Positions 33,662-42,739 are shown, numbered from the stretch's first letter. The stretch is 64,000 nt of DNA from an uncultured Bacteroidales bacterium (GCA_902780235.1 CACZEL010000005.1:1-64000); one strand, 5' to 3'. Made by a program: numbers and translations. The notes: generated from the sequence alone by a model not told the origin.

Positions 33662-34154
33662 GGAAATACAGGAGAGTACAACCTTATTGAAGCGACCGAC
33701 GGAGTTGGAATGTGACGTGGTGCGCTTTCAGAATCAGAAAGATAAATGGATCGCGTTTGTCGGTCTGAAGGACGGACGGCCGTATGAGATCTTCACGGGT
33801 CTGGCAGACGACGAGATGGGCATCGCCTTACCCAAGAGCGTGACCAAAGGGAAGATCATCAAAGTCGTACGCGAAGACGGAAGCAAGCGCTATGATTTTC
33901 AGTTTGTCAACACACGCGGCTTCAAGACAACGGTAGAAGGACTGAGTTATAAGTTCGACCGTGAGTTCTGGAACTATGCCCGTCTCATCTCCGGCGTCCT
34001 CCGTTACGGCATGCCGATCGATCAAGTCGTACACATGATCAGCGGTCTGGAGATGGACAATGACTCGATCAATAACTGGACCACCGGTGTCGCACGCGTA
34101 TTAAAACGGTACATCCCCGGTATAGAAGATGAGGGATTAGAGATTAGTGATTAG
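33660..34154 (+). CDS. Stand-alone ribonucleotide-reductase C-terminal-like protein
   Basis: A 164-residue protein, start ATG at 33660. The sequence (KRPTELECDVVRFQN, WIAFVGLKDGRPYEIFTGLADDE, LPKSVTKGKI, then LISGVLRYGMPIDQVV) resembles the C-terminal, TSCPD-type region of adenosylcobalamin-dependent ribonucleotide reductases, but there is no catalytic barrel and no terminal cysteine pair. It may be a split-off regulatory domain. Function is inferred only from resemblance. A terminator follows directly. Confidence 0.6.
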   Translation: MEIQESTTLLKRPTELECDVVRFQNQKDKWIAFVGLKDGRPYEIFTGLADDEMGIALPKSVTKGKIIKVVREDGSKRYDFQFVNTRGFKTTVEGLSYKFDREFWNYARLISGVLRYGMPIDQVVHMISGLEMDNDSINNWTTGVARVLKRYIPGIEDEGLEISD

Positions 34155-34158
34155 AGAT
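34133..34158. repeat. TTAGAGA heptamer repeat
   Basis: Three to four TTAGAGA/TTAGTGA units form the last codons of the RNR-tail-like gene and its stop region. Confidence 0.75.
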
Positions 34159-34160
34159 AG

Positions 34161-34188
34161 AAAAAGCCGGCGAGTACCGGCTTTTTTT
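34161..34188. terminator. Bidirectional terminator
   Basis: AAAAAGCCGG pairs with CCGGCTTTTT around CGAGTA. A-run and T-run on the two sides let it serve both the forward gene and the converging rng. Confidence 0.88.
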
Positions 34189-35713
34189 ACTTTTCTGCAA
34201 TAAATCGTGTCTCGAGCATGCCGAGGGACTGATTTTCCACTACTTTGATGCCGTACTTACGGCGCCATGTACTGGCAAGCGACTTCCACCATCCGCGCGT
34301 GACGTACGCGTATATATAAGGATGTAGATGAAGTTGCAATCCTCGTCCGTGTTGTTCTACCTCTTTTTCTATCTGCTCGACGATCTGGTCGGTGAAGAGG
34401 ATAGACGATTGGATCTTTCCTTTTCCTCCGCATGTCGGGCATACTTCTTCCACCTGCATCTCCACCGCCGGGCGAACGCGCTGGCGCGTGATCTGCATCA
34501 GACCGAACTTACTGAGCGGCAACACATTATGTTTGGCGCGATCGCGGTCCATCAGTTTGCGTACATACTCGTACAACTCCTGCTGATGGTTCTTGTCATC
34601 CATGTCGATGAAATCGACGATGATGATACCGCCTATATCACGCAGACGAAGTTGGTGTACCAACTCGTCCGCCGCCAGCATGTTGAACTGGAAGGCATTT
34701 TGCTCTTGGTCCTCGAATAGTTTCTTACTGCCTGAATTGACATCTATGGAGAACAGGGCTTCGGTTTTGTCAATGATGAGGTAGCCCCCATGCTTGAAAC
34801 CGACCGTTCTGCCGAGTCCCGTTTTCATCTGACGGGTAATGTCGAAATGGTCAAAAATAGGCTGCGTGTCCTTGTAGAGTTTGACGATCTTCGCGCTCTC
34901 GGGAGCAATGAGTTGCAGATAATGACGTACTTCTTCGTAGATCTCCTTGTCATTGATCTGGATAGATGTGAAATCCGGACTGAGGACGTCCCGGATGATT
35001 CCGATCGTACGCCCCATCTCTTCGCTCACGAGGCTGACGGGCTCTTTGGTCTGGAGCGACTTGATAGTCTGCGTCCAGCGATCGAGCAAAAGCCGTAACT
35101 CGTTGTCCAACTCAGCGGCACGTTTGTCTTCCGCGACCGTGCGGATGATGATCCCGAAGCCCGCAGGCTTGATGGAGAGCATCAGTTGTTTCAGACGCTG
35201 GCGTTCCGCCTCGCGTTTAATCTTCTGCGAAACCATGACACCGTCGGAGAAGGGGATGAGGACGATGTTACGTCCGGCGATAGAGATCTCGGCCGTGAGT
35301 CGAGGCCCTTTCGTGTTGATCGGTTCTTTGGAAACCTGCACCAAGATCGGGTCACCCACCTTAAGCACCTCTGCTATCTGTCCTTCTTTTCCTACTTCGG
35401 GCTGGCGAGGCGTCTTCGTAAGAATAGGAAGGCGTCGTTTGTCCGAAACGGCTCTGATTACATACGTGTTCAGCGTTCGAAACTGAGAACCTAAATCCAA
35501 ATAGTGCAGAAAAGCTTCTTTTTCGTGTCCTACATCCACAAAAACCGCATTCAGCGCCGGCATCACTTTCTTGACCCTACCGTAATAGATGTTTCCTACC
35601 GAGAAATTGTCTTGGTCCCGTTTCTCACGAGCCACCTCCTGCAGGCGGTCATCTTCTGTCAGCGCGATCGCGATCTCCTGGGGCTGTACGTCCACAATGA
35701 GTTCGCTTTTCAT
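34187..35713 (-). CDS. rng: Ribonuclease E/G family endoribonuclease
   Basis: A 508-residue ribonuclease of the RNase G (CafA) type, which processes rRNA and decays mRNA. An S1 RNA-binding domain lies near residues 37-130 (GNIYYGRVKKVMPALNAVFV). The catalytic Asp pair is in FSIDVNSG and IVDFIDMDD, and the zinc-link is CPTCGG near residue 424. It ends without the long RNase E tail. The C-terminus reads into the shared terminator. Confidence 0.94.
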   Translation of the reverse strand: MKSELIVDVQPQEIAIALTEDDRLQEVAREKRDQDNFSVGNIYYGRVKKVMPALNAVFVDVGHEKEAFLHYLDLGSQFRTLNTYVIRAVSDKRRLPILTKTPRQPEVGKEGQIAEVLKVGDPILVQVSKEPINTKGPRLTAEISIAGRNIVLIPFSDGVMVSQKIKREAERQRLKQLMLSIKPAGFGIIIRTVAEDKRAAELDNELRLLLDRWTQTIKSLQTKEPVSLVSEEMGRTIGIIRDVLSPDFTSIQINDKEIYEEVRHYLQLIAPESAKIVKLYKDTQPIFDHFDITRQMKTGLGRTVGFKHGGYLIIDKTEALFSIDVNSGSKKLFEDQEQNAFQFNMLAADELVHQLRLRDIGGIIIVDFIDMDDKNHQQELYEYVRKLMDRDRAKHNVLPLSKFGLMQITRQRVRPAVEMQVEEVCPTCGGKGKIQSSILFTDQIVEQIEKEVEQHGRGLQLHLHPYIYAYVTRGWWKSLASTWRRKYGIKVVENQSLGMLETRFIAEK

Positions 35714-35808
35714 ACTTGTGTTGAGTTTTGTAATAAAAATAAAAGCCTTGTGGCAACTTGCCTACACTTAGGACAAGTTAGCGCCACAAAGCTAAATAGC
35801 ATCGTCAA

Positions 35809-35898
35809 TTACTTATGCTTATGACGATTCTTGCGCAGGCGTTTTTTACGCTTGTGCGTAGACATCTTATGTCTCTTATGCTTCTTTCCGTTTGGCAT
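35809..35898 (-). CDS. Tiny basic ribosomal-type protein (AURKAIP1/COX24-like)
   Basis: A 29-residue, extremely Lys/Arg/His-rich peptide (starts MPNGKKHKRHKMSTHKRKKR). Very short basic proteins of this kind are conserved in Bacteroidota and relate to the COX24/mS38 (bS22-like) ribosomal protein domain. It likely binds rRNA in the small subunit. It lies 37 bp downstream of the HU gene, on the same strand. Confidence 0.85.
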   Translation of the reverse strand: MPNGKKHKRHKMSTHKRKKRLRKNRHKHK

Positions 35899-35935
35899 AA
35901 TAGTGATAATTAAAAATGTTGATTATTGAAATGAA

Positions 35936-36223
35936 TTATTTTGCTTTTACTTTGTAAACAGCCTCTTTGAACTCTGCGCCGGCTTTGAAAGCAGGAATGC
36001 TGTGTTCCGGAACGTTTACGGATTCTTTGGCACGGATGTTACGAGCTACCTTGGCAGCACGTTTTTTGAGGATGAAGCTACCGAAACCGCGGAGATATAC
36101 GTTCTCACCCTTGGTCAGGCTGTCCTTCAGCTCATCGATAAAACTCTCTACGATCACGGTGATCGTACGCTTGTCATAGCCGGTACTGATGGCTATTTCG
36201 TTAACTAAGTCAGCTTTTGTCAT
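35936..36223 (-). CDS. hup: HU-family DNA-binding protein
   Basis: A 95-residue nucleoid protein that bends DNA. It starts MTKADLVNEIAISTG and has the DNA-binding arm region (LRGFGSFILKKRAAK; the canonical arm proline is replaced, as IPAFKAG follows). Helices 1-2 and the three-strand sheet are recognisable. The promoter lies at 36271-36278. Confidence 0.93.
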   Translation of the reverse strand: MTKADLVNEIAISTGYDKRTITVIVESFIDELKDSLTKGENVYLRGFGSFILKKRAAKVARNIRAKESVNVPEHSIPAFKAGAEFKEAVYKVKAK

Positions 36224-36270
36224 ATTATTTGTAATTAAGTATTTTTTATGTTAAAAATCAAAAAAGCGTG

Positions 36271-36302
36271 CAAAGTTACTATAAATAAATGAAATATGAA
36301 AA
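36271..36302 (-). promoter_or_regulatory. HU gene promoter
   Basis: TAACTTTG (36278-36271). At the expected -33 spacing the sequence is TTTT, a weak match. Confidence 0.6.
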
Positions 36303-36318
36303 TTTTTCGGCAAAAAAA

Positions 36319-36349
36319 TTGCAAATTTGTGCATTTTTTTCTAATTTTG
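36319..36349 (+). promoter_or_regulatory. mutY promoter
   Basis: TTG (36319-36321) and TAATTTTG (36342-36349) with a 20-bp spacer; ATG starts 8 bases after the box. Confidence 0.75.
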
Positions 36350-36357
36350 CACCGAAA

Positions 36358-37374
36358 ATGGACAATTTATACCGTCATTTATATCATTGGTACGAGATTA
36401 ACCACCGAATTTTGCCTTGGCGCGAGACGGAGGATCCGTACGCTATCTGGCTAAGTGAAATCATCTTACAGCAGACCCGTGTCGCGCAAGGCATGGCGTA
36501 TTACATGCGTTTTATCGCTCGTTGGCCTCGAGTCGAAGATCTGGCTGCCGCCGATGAAGCGGAGGTGCTGCGCGAGTGGCAAGGACTCGGCTATTATTCC
36601 CGTGCACGGAATCTGCATAAAGCGGCGAAGCAAATAGTCGAACAATGTACAATGAACAATGTACAATGTACAAAGGGATCTACTATCTGTTTTCCTAAAA
36701 CTTTTGAGGAGATTCGGGCGCTACCGGGCGTAGGGGATTATACCGCAGGGGCGATCGCGAGTTTTGCGTATAACATGCCCTACCCGGCTGTGGACGGAAA
36801 CGTCTATCGCGTCGTAGCACGCCTGTTGGACATCGACGAAGCGTTTGATACCTCTGCCGGTAAAAAACTGTTTCGTAAGAAGATAGAGGAACTCCTGGAC
36901 CGCGAGAACCCGCGACTCTTCAACTCTGCCATCATGGAGTTCGGTGCGCTGCATTGTACGCCGGTCTTAGGCGACGCCTGCCTCAGTTGTCCGCTGCAAG
37001 AATGCTGTCTGGGCTATGCCCACGGTACCGCCGAACTGCTGCCCGTTCGCAAACCCAGACCGAAAGTACGTGACCGATGGTTTACGTATCATATTTATCT
37101 TTGCGGCGATGAGACCTTAATCCGTCGGCGGGAAGAGAAGGATATCTGGTATCACTTGTACGAATTCCCGTGCACAGAAGGTCAAACGGACGACAAATAT
37201 CCCTTTACCCACATTCTCTCGCATCAGAAGATTCACGCGCGGTTTATGGTACATCGCGTACAAAAAATGCCGGAGATACCCGGCACGATTTGCATCCCTT
37301 GGGAGGATCTTAATGCGTATGCGCTTTCTCGATTAACGCTGAGAGCGCTTGATACACTTCCGCATAAGGCGTAG
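36358..37374 (+). CDS. mutY: A/G-specific adenine glycosylase
   Basis: It removes adenine mispaired with 8-oxoguanine. The 338-residue protein starts at the ATG at 36358. Helix-hairpin-helix and catalytic region: LPGVGDYTAGAIASFAYNMP with Asp in PAVDGNVYRV. The iron-sulfur cysteines are in CTPVLGDACLSCPLQECC. A NUDIX-like C-terminal domain follows. Residues about 94-106 are a period-7 repeat insert (CTMNNVQCTKG) that adds two cysteines. It overlaps the converging DUF2520 gene by 65 bp. Confidence 0.95.
   Translation: MDNLYRHLYHWYEINHRILPWRETEDPYAIWLSEIILQQTRVAQGMAYYMRFIARWPRVEDLAAADEAEVLREWQGLGYYSRARNLHKAAKQIVEQCTMNNVQCTKGSTICFPKTFEEIRALPGVGDYTAGAIASFAYNMPYPAVDGNVYRVVARLLDIDEAFDTSAGKKLFRKKIEELLDRENPRLFNSAIMEFGALHCTPVLGDACLSCPLQECCLGYAHGTAELLPVRKPRPKVRDRWFTYHIYLCGDETLIRRREEKDIWYHLYEFPCTEGQTDDKYPFTHILSHQKIHARFMVHRVQKMPEIPGTICIPWEDLNAYALSRLTLRALDTLPHKA
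36637..36674. repeat. ACAATGT heptamer repeat inside mutY
   Basis: Five ACAATGT/ACAATGA units of period 7 in the mutY coding sequence between the catalytic helix blocks. Confidence 0.88.
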
Positions 37375-38044
37375 ATTGCAGAATCTCCAGATGGTGATTC
37401 ATGACCGCATGGTCGGCTCGTTGGGCCGGTCCCGTTTGGGCGTCTGCCGGCCTCATCACATGCATCTTCGCGGCTGTGTTATCGATCAAGGGCAACAAAG
37501 CCTCGAAGGGGATCGAAGTATCTTTGAGCACCTCTTCCGCCATGCGGTACATGAGGTTGGTGAAGTTATTGGCAAAGATTCCGGCTATATGCAGGCGTTC
37601 ACGATCGTGCTGGTTCGCCTCGTAGATCCGACTTGTCAGACATTGCGCCAGACTATAGATAGCAGCGATATCGTCGATGTTATGCCCCTCGATGAAACAC
37701 GGGATAGTGGACCAGTCGTCGATCAGTTTTTCCCTACTGAAACTCTGGAAGAAATACAAGATGCCCGAATGCGGTTTATCCTCTCCGAAAACCGTGATCG
37801 GCATCGAACCCGAGGTGTGGAGATGCAGCGCTTTCGGTGCATTCACTTTCGACACGACCTCGGCAAGCGCGTTATCTGCGATGGTGTATATATATACATC
37901 TGCCTGTGGCAGATCGGCTGTTGGCTCTTGGCTATTAGCCGTTAGCGGGCGAGCATGGACGAGTTCCGCGCGTATTCCTTTTAATTGTAAGCCGTGATGC
38001 AGGTTCGTGCCCACACTGCCGGCACCTATGATCGCTATTCTCAT
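37310..38044 (-). CDS. Rossmann-like oxidoreductase of the DUF2520 family
   Basis: A 244-residue protein: N-terminal NAD(P)-binding motif MRIAIIGAGSVGTNLHHGL, a middle HLHTSGSMPI segment and a helical C-terminal domain with HIAGIFANNFTN. The plan resembles pyrroline-5-carboxylate reductase and ketopantoate reductases, but the family has no proven reaction. Residues about 33-44 are repeat-coded (PLTANSQEPTA). It overlaps the M20 dipeptidase stop codon by 4 bp, so they are probably co-translated. Confidence 0.82.
   Translation of the reverse strand: MRIAIIGAGSVGTNLHHGLQLKGIRAELVHARPLTANSQEPTADLPQADVYIYTIADNALAEVVSKVNAPKALHLHTSGSMPITVFGEDKPHSGILYFFQSFSREKLIDDWSTIPCFIEGHNIDDIAAIYSLAQCLTSRIYEANQHDRERLHIAGIFANNFTNLMYRMAEEVLKDTSIPFEALLPLIDNTAAKMHVMRPADAQTGPAQRADHAVMNHHLEILQSTPYAEVYQALSALIEKAHTH
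37915..37946. repeat. GGCTATT heptamer repeat inside a CDS
   Basis: GGCTGTT/GGCTCTT/GGCTATT/AGCCGTT units inside the DUF2520 gene. Confidence 0.82.
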
Positions 38045-39423
38045 TTCGCGTACTCCTTATAGAATTCCGTAACAGCCACGATGCCTTTTTCCCATACCTC
38101 GAGATCCATCGACTCGTTAGGCGAGTGGATGGCGTTCTGCTCCAGACCAAAGCCCATGAGGATAGTTTTGCACCCCAAGATCTGTTCGAAAGCCGAGATG
38201 ATAGGTATCGAACCTCCGCGACGAGCCGCCAAGGGTCGTTTGCCGAAAGCGATCTCAAACCCCTTCTCGGCCGCCTTATAAGCCGGAATATCAATCGGGC
38301 AGACATAGCCTTGACCTCCGTGCATAGGAGTGACTTTTACGCGTACTCCCTTGGGCGCGATAGATGCGATATAATCGATGAACGCCTGCGAGATCTTCGC
38401 ATGGTCTTGGTTAGCTACCAAGCGGCAGGAAACTTTCGCGAATGCCTTACTCGGCAGTACCGTTTTGGAGCCCTCTCCGGTATAGCCTCCCCATATGCCG
38501 CAGATGTCAAAAGACGGGCGACAAGAGTTACGTTCGAGCGTCGAATACCCGACTTCTCCGAACACGTCATCGACGTCAATCGCCTTGTTGTATTTTTCCT
38601 GCGAAAAAGGTATCTGTGCGATCATTTCGCGTTCTGCTTGCGGAATAGGCAGTACATCATCGTAAAAATGTGGTATTGTGATCCTTCCGTCCTTATCGAC
38701 AACCTGCGAAAGCATCTCACAAAGGGCATTGATCGGGTTCTTCACAGCGCCGCCAAAATGTCCTGAATGGAGGTCTCTATTCGGACCGTCCACTTCGATC
38801 TCCCAGTATGCCAAACCGCGGAGTCCGGTAGTGATCGACGGCGTCTCTTTTCCGATCATCGAAGTGTCGGAGACGAGGATGATATCTGCCTTGAGCAACT
38901 CTTTATGATCCTCCAGGAATGCCTCCAAAGACGGCGAACCGATCTCTTCTTCGCCCTCGAAGATAAACTTCACGTTACAAGCCATCAAACCCTCATGCAC
39001 AAGGTACTCAAACGCCTTCGCCTGGATCATCGCCTGGCCATTGTCATCATCTGCTCCACGGGCATAGAGTCGTCCGTCACGGATCTCCGGCTCCCACGGG
39101 TTCGATTTCCATAGATCCAGCGGCTCTACCGGCATCACGTCGTAGTGAGCATAGACCAGCACCGTTGGTGCTTGTTGGCCATTAGCTCTTAGCTGTTGGC
39201 TGTTGGCTTTATACTCCGCATACACAAAGGGATTTCCTTTGGATGGCAGGACTTCGGCCTTCTGGCAGCCGGCTGCAAGCAGCAGCTCTTTCCACCGCCC
39301 GGCGCATTTCAGCATATCGGCTTTATGCTCCGCCTGGCAACTCACACTTGGAATCCGAATGAGGCTCGCCCACTCTTCCATAAACCGCTCACGATGAGCG
39401 TTGATATACGATTGAATATCCAT
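38041..39423 (-). CDS. M20-family dipeptidase
   Basis: A 460-residue metallopeptidase. Zinc-binding histidine VLVYAHYDVMPVEP with Asp, the bridging acid in GADDDNGQ, the Glu pair in FEGEEEIGSP, Asp in LVSDTSMI, and a late HSPNESM histidine are all visible. The dimerisation domain (about residues 200-320) includes DLHSGHFGGAVKNP. It cleaves dipeptides in the cytoplasm. Residues about 72-84 are a period-7 repeat insert (ANSQQLRANGQQA). Confidence 0.92.
   Translation of the reverse strand: MDIQSYINAHRERFMEEWASLIRIPSVSCQAEHKADMLKCAGRWKELLLAAGCQKAEVLPSKGNPFVYAEYKANSQQLRANGQQAPTVLVYAHYDVMPVEPLDLWKSNPWEPEIRDGRLYARGADDDNGQAMIQAKAFEYLVHEGLMACNVKFIFEGEEEIGSPSLEAFLEDHKELLKADIILVSDTSMIGKETPSITTGLRGLAYWEIEVDGPNRDLHSGHFGGAVKNPINALCEMLSQVVDKDGRITIPHFYDDVLPIPQAEREMIAQIPFSQEKYNKAIDVDDVFGEVGYSTLERNSCRPSFDICGIWGGYTGEGSKTVLPSKAFAKVSCRLVANQDHAKISQAFIDYIASIAPKGVRVKVTPMHGGQGYVCPIDIPAYKAAEKGFEIAFGKRPLAARRGGSIPIISAFEQILGCKTILMGFGLEQNAIHSPNESMDLEVWEKGIVAVTEFYKEYAK
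39174..39210. repeat. GTTGGCC/TTAGCTC heptamer repeat inside a CDS
   Basis: Five GTTGGCC/ATTAGCT/CTTAGCT/GTTGGCT units in the M20 gene. Confidence 0.88.
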
Positions 39424-39442
39424 GATTATTGATTTTGCGCTG

Positions 39443-39474
39443 CAAAATTACACAAAAAAAATGATATCTGCAAA
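39443..39474 (-). promoter_or_regulatory. M20 dipeptidase promoter
   Basis: TTTG (39474-39471) and TAATTTTG (39450-39443) with a 20-bp spacer. Confidence 0.8.
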
Positions 39475-39727
39475 TTTATTTGCAAAAAAGTAAAAAAAAT
39501 GGCTTATTTTTGGTAGAAATATGACAAAAAGTATATATATACATAGTATATATATAGTAAATGTTGTAATTTTGGCATTTTTGGGGTTTTATCTTATGGG
39601 TATCTTATGGGAATGGTATGGGAATCCTATGGTGCGTGTAGCATGGCGATAGGAAAATGATAGCAAAATGCACCACTCAGCAGACGATGGTAATTTCAAA
39701 AAAAATGTAGAAAAAACACGCGCGGGC

Positions 39728-39758
39728 TTGCGTATGTCAAAAAAAAGTAGTACCTTTG
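39728..39758 (+). promoter_or_regulatory. lptD promoter
   Basis: TTG (39728-39730) and TACCTTTG (39751-39758) with a 20-bp spacer. Confidence 0.8.
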
Positions 39759-39782
39759 CGCCCGATTTTATTTTGCGGAAGT

Positions 39783-42710
39783 ATGCGCGTGCGTATAAAA
39801 ATAGTGTTCATGATGCTCCTGTGCTGCTTTTTAGCGGTACGGGCAGAGGACAGTATACCGCAAGATACAGAATTAAGAATTAAGAATTCAGAATTCAGAA
39901 CTCAGGATTCAGATAGTCTATCGACGGACTCGGTTACGGGTTACGGGTTACCGGTTATGGGAGATAGTCTGATGACAGATAGTCTGGCGTTGGATAGTGT
40001 AATGACGGATAGTATTCCGCAGGATACGTTAGAGGTTTTGGAGGTGATGCCGCAGAAGAAGAGCGATCTGAAGGCGCCGGTACATTACCAGGCGAGCGAC
40101 TCGATGATCATGATGGGGAACGGTACAGCGTACCTGCACGGTAAGGGTGAACTCAAATACGAGACGATGGAGCTGACCTCAGATTTTATCCGCATGAACA
40201 TCGACAGCAGCTTGATCTACGCGCATGGCGTATGGGACACGCTTGACTTTGAATGGAAAGGCAAACCGGTCTTCAAGGACGGTAAGGACAGTTACGAGAC
40301 GAACGAGATCACCTATAACATCAAGACGCAGAAAGGTTTCATCCGTCATGTGGTGACGCAGCAGGGCGAAGGCTATATCATCGCCGACAAGACCAAAAAA
40401 CTGCAGGGCAACGAGATGATGTTGGGTGGCGGACAGTACACGACTTGCGATAACCACGAGCATCCGCATTTCTACCTCAAGATGACCAAAGCGAAAGTGA
40501 AACCGGGCGAGTACATCGCCGCCGGTCCTTCGTACATGGTGGTCGGCGACGTGCCCCTACCCTTGGCCATCCCGTTCGGTTTCTTCCCCTTCACCAACTC
40601 CTACTCGTCCGGTATCATCATGCCTACCTTCGGCGACGACTACAGTCGAGGCTTGTATCTGAGCAATTTCGGATACTATTTCGCGCTGTGTGACTACATG
40701 GATTTGGAGTTGACCGGCGATATCTATTCGAAAGGAACATGGGCGGTACGAGCTCGATCGAAATATATATGGCGGTACCATTTCTCGGGAAACCTGAATA
40801 TCAACTACCGTAACGACGTGACGAGTGAGAAAGGTCTGCCGGACTACAGCGCACGCAAGAACTTCAGCGTACAATGGACCCACTCCCAAGACGCCAAAGC
40901 GAATCCGTACAACACCTTCTCCGCGTCCGTCAATTTTGCGACGAGCGGTTATAACCGAAGCAATATCAACAGTTATTACAATCCGAACTTATACTCCGAG
41001 AACACGAAGAGCAGTAGCATCAGCTACCAACAGCGTTTCCCGGACAGCCCGTGGAGTTTGAGTCTGAGTGCCAACTTGACCCAACGTACGAGCGACTCGA
41101 CCATCAGCCTCACGGCACCGCAGTTGACAGTCAACATGTCGAGCCAGTATCCGTTCAAGTTATGGCGGCAGGCGACGCTCAAACGCAAAGGGCAAGTGGG
41201 CGGCAAGGAAAAATGGTACGAGAAGATCAGTATGAGTTATGCCATGAACGGACAGATCAAGACCAACAGCATGAAAGAGAAAGATTTCGTGCATTCGAAT
41301 TTCTTCCGCGACTGGCAAACGGGTATCAGTCATAACTTGCCGATCAGGGCCAATTTCATGCTCTTCAAATACCTGTCCGTCACGCCGGCTATCGGTTTGC
41401 GCGACAAGATGTATTTCTCCCGCATCGACCAGATGTACGACACGATCGGGCAACAACTCGTGCGCGATACCACGATCGGTTTCTACAACGTGTTCGATTT
41501 TGACGTGAGTCTGAGCATGAGCACGAAGATATACGGATTCTATACGCCGCTCAAGAAACTCTTCCCGAACAGCAAAGTGGAGAAATTCCGCCATGTGATC
41601 ACGCCGCACCTCAGCATCAGTTATCACCCTGATTTTGAGGACGAGTTCTGGGGTTATTACGGTCATTATGACCAGCCGGCTTACTATCGCGACTCCTTGG
41701 ATGCGTCGGGCAGACGTGTGCCGACTGGCGAATCCGTTCGGCAGACCTATTCGCGGTTCGCGAACAGTCCGTACGGCAATGCGCCACGAGGGACGTCCGC
41801 GACCCTCAGTTTTGGTGTGGCGAACAACTTGGAGATGAAGATCGTCAACAAGGATGACACGACGGGAAAGAACCCCTACAAGGTCGTCAGTTTGATTGAT
41901 AACTTTTCTGTCGACGGAGGCTATAACTTCGCTGCCGACTCGATGAACTGGAACTTGTTCACGGTCAATCTGCGTCTCAAGTTCCCGAAACTGAACAACT
42001 ACAGCATCAACATGTCCACGCGACTCGATCCGTACATGTATGAACTGAATGCGCTGGGCAATCCCGTGCGTACGAACAAGCAGTACTGGCATAACGGACG
42101 TTTCCCGCACTGGGACGGTTTCAATTGGAACTTCAGTTACACTATCTCCAACCAGACCATCAAAAAATGGAAGGATGCGGCAGCCAAGCGACGCGGCGAG
42201 AAAGTGAATAGTTCGCCTGAAACGGAGGAAGAGAATTACGACATGAACGCGATTGAGAAAGACGGCGAAGGCATGGATACCAACGGTAAGTTGAATAACA
42301 ACAAGAAAGAAGAAGAGGTCGATGACGGCTATATCCGAACAGATTTCCCGTGGAGCGTGTCGATCAACTACTCTTTGGCATACTACAACAGCAGCGAGTT
42401 TGACTACCAGAAGATGGTCTATAAGATGAAATGGCGTAACTCGCTATCGCTCAACGGTAGTCTCGGTCTGGGACAAGGATGGAAAGTGAGCGCGAACATG
42501 ACCTACAACTTCGACTACAAGAAAGTGACGAGCTGTACGTTCAATATCAGCCGTGACCTGCACTGCTGGAACATGACCGCCAGCATCAACCCGATCGGTC
42601 CGTTCAAGAGTTATACCTTCCATATCGGTATTAACGCATCCATCTTGAGCGACCTCAAATACGATAAAAACAGTAATGAAAGCACCAACTCGCGCGTGAA
42701 CTGGTGGTAG
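39783..42710 (+). CDS. lptD: LptD-like LPS-assembly outer-membrane protein
   Basis: A 975-residue outer-membrane protein that would place lipopolysaccharide in the outer leaflet. The start is the ATG at 39783 (MRVRIKIVFMMLLCCFLAVRA, a signal peptide); an upstream in-frame start lies in the -7 box. Residues about 120-260 form the OstA/LptA-like jellyroll (YETMELTSDFIRMNID...), followed by a large beta-barrel with many aromatic strands. The region after the signal peptide (about 30-90) is built from DNA repeats: AGAATTA units at 39869, GGTTACG units at 39931, then SLxxDSVMTDS-type repeats. It is longer than E. coli LptD. Confidence 0.88.
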   Translation: MRVRIKIVFMMLLCCFLAVRAEDSIPQDTELRIKNSEFRTQDSDSLSTDSVTGYGLPVMGDSLMTDSLALDSVMTDSIPQDTLEVLEVMPQKKSDLKAPVHYQASDSMIMMGNGTAYLHGKGELKYETMELTSDFIRMNIDSSLIYAHGVWDTLDFEWKGKPVFKDGKDSYETNEITYNIKTQKGFIRHVVTQQGEGYIIADKTKKLQGNEMMLGGGQYTTCDNHEHPHFYLKMTKAKVKPGEYIAAGPSYMVVGDVPLPLAIPFGFFPFTNSYSSGIIMPTFGDDYSRGLYLSNFGYYFALCDYMDLELTGDIYSKGTWAVRARSKYIWRYHFSGNLNINYRNDVTSEKGLPDYSARKNFSVQWTHSQDAKANPYNTFSASVNFATSGYNRSNINSYYNPNLYSENTKSSSISYQQRFPDSPWSLSLSANLTQRTSDSTISLTAPQLTVNMSSQYPFKLWRQATLKRKGQVGGKEKWYEKISMSYAMNGQIKTNSMKEKDFVHSNFFRDWQTGISHNLPIRANFMLFKYLSVTPAIGLRDKMYFSRIDQMYDTIGQQLVRDTTIGFYNVFDFDVSLSMSTKIYGFYTPLKKLFPNSKVEKFRHVITPHLSISYHPDFEDEFWGYYGHYDQPAYYRDSLDASGRRVPTGESVRQTYSRFANSPYGNAPRGTSATLSFGVANNLEMKIVNKDDTTGKNPYKVVSLIDNFSVDGGYNFAADSMNWNLFTVNLRLKFPKLNNYSINMSTRLDPYMYELNALGNPVRTNKQYWHNGRFPHWDGFNWNFSYTISNQTIKKWKDAAAKRRGEKVNSSPETEEENYDMNAIEKDGEGMDTNGKLNNNKKEEEVDDGYIRTDFPWSVSINYSLAYYNSSEFDYQKMVYKMKWRNSLSLNGSLGLGQGWKVSANMTYNFDYKKVTSCTFNISRDLHCWNMTASINPIGPFKSYTFHIGINASILSDLKYDKNSNESTNSRVNWW
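39869..39962. repeat. Two heptamer arrays inside lptD
   Basis: 39869-39915 contains AGAATTA/AGAATTC-type units; 39931-39962 contains four GGTTACG/GGTTACC/GGTTATG units. Both have period 7 and code for a low-complexity stretch just after the signal peptide. Confidence 0.88.
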
Positions 42711-42739
42711 CGCTTGCGCTAATACATAAATTGATAGAT

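Larger units (their letters stand above)
39424..39782. other. A+T-rich intergenic region with two promoters
   Basis: No gene is visible. It holds the divergent M20 and lptD promoters, an A+T stretch with the palindrome GTATATATATAC (about 39532-39566), a possible extra TAATTTTG box at 39567, and an 11-bp repeat (TATCTTATGGG, AATGGTATGGG, AATCCTATGGT) at about 39589-39632. Confidence 0.75.
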
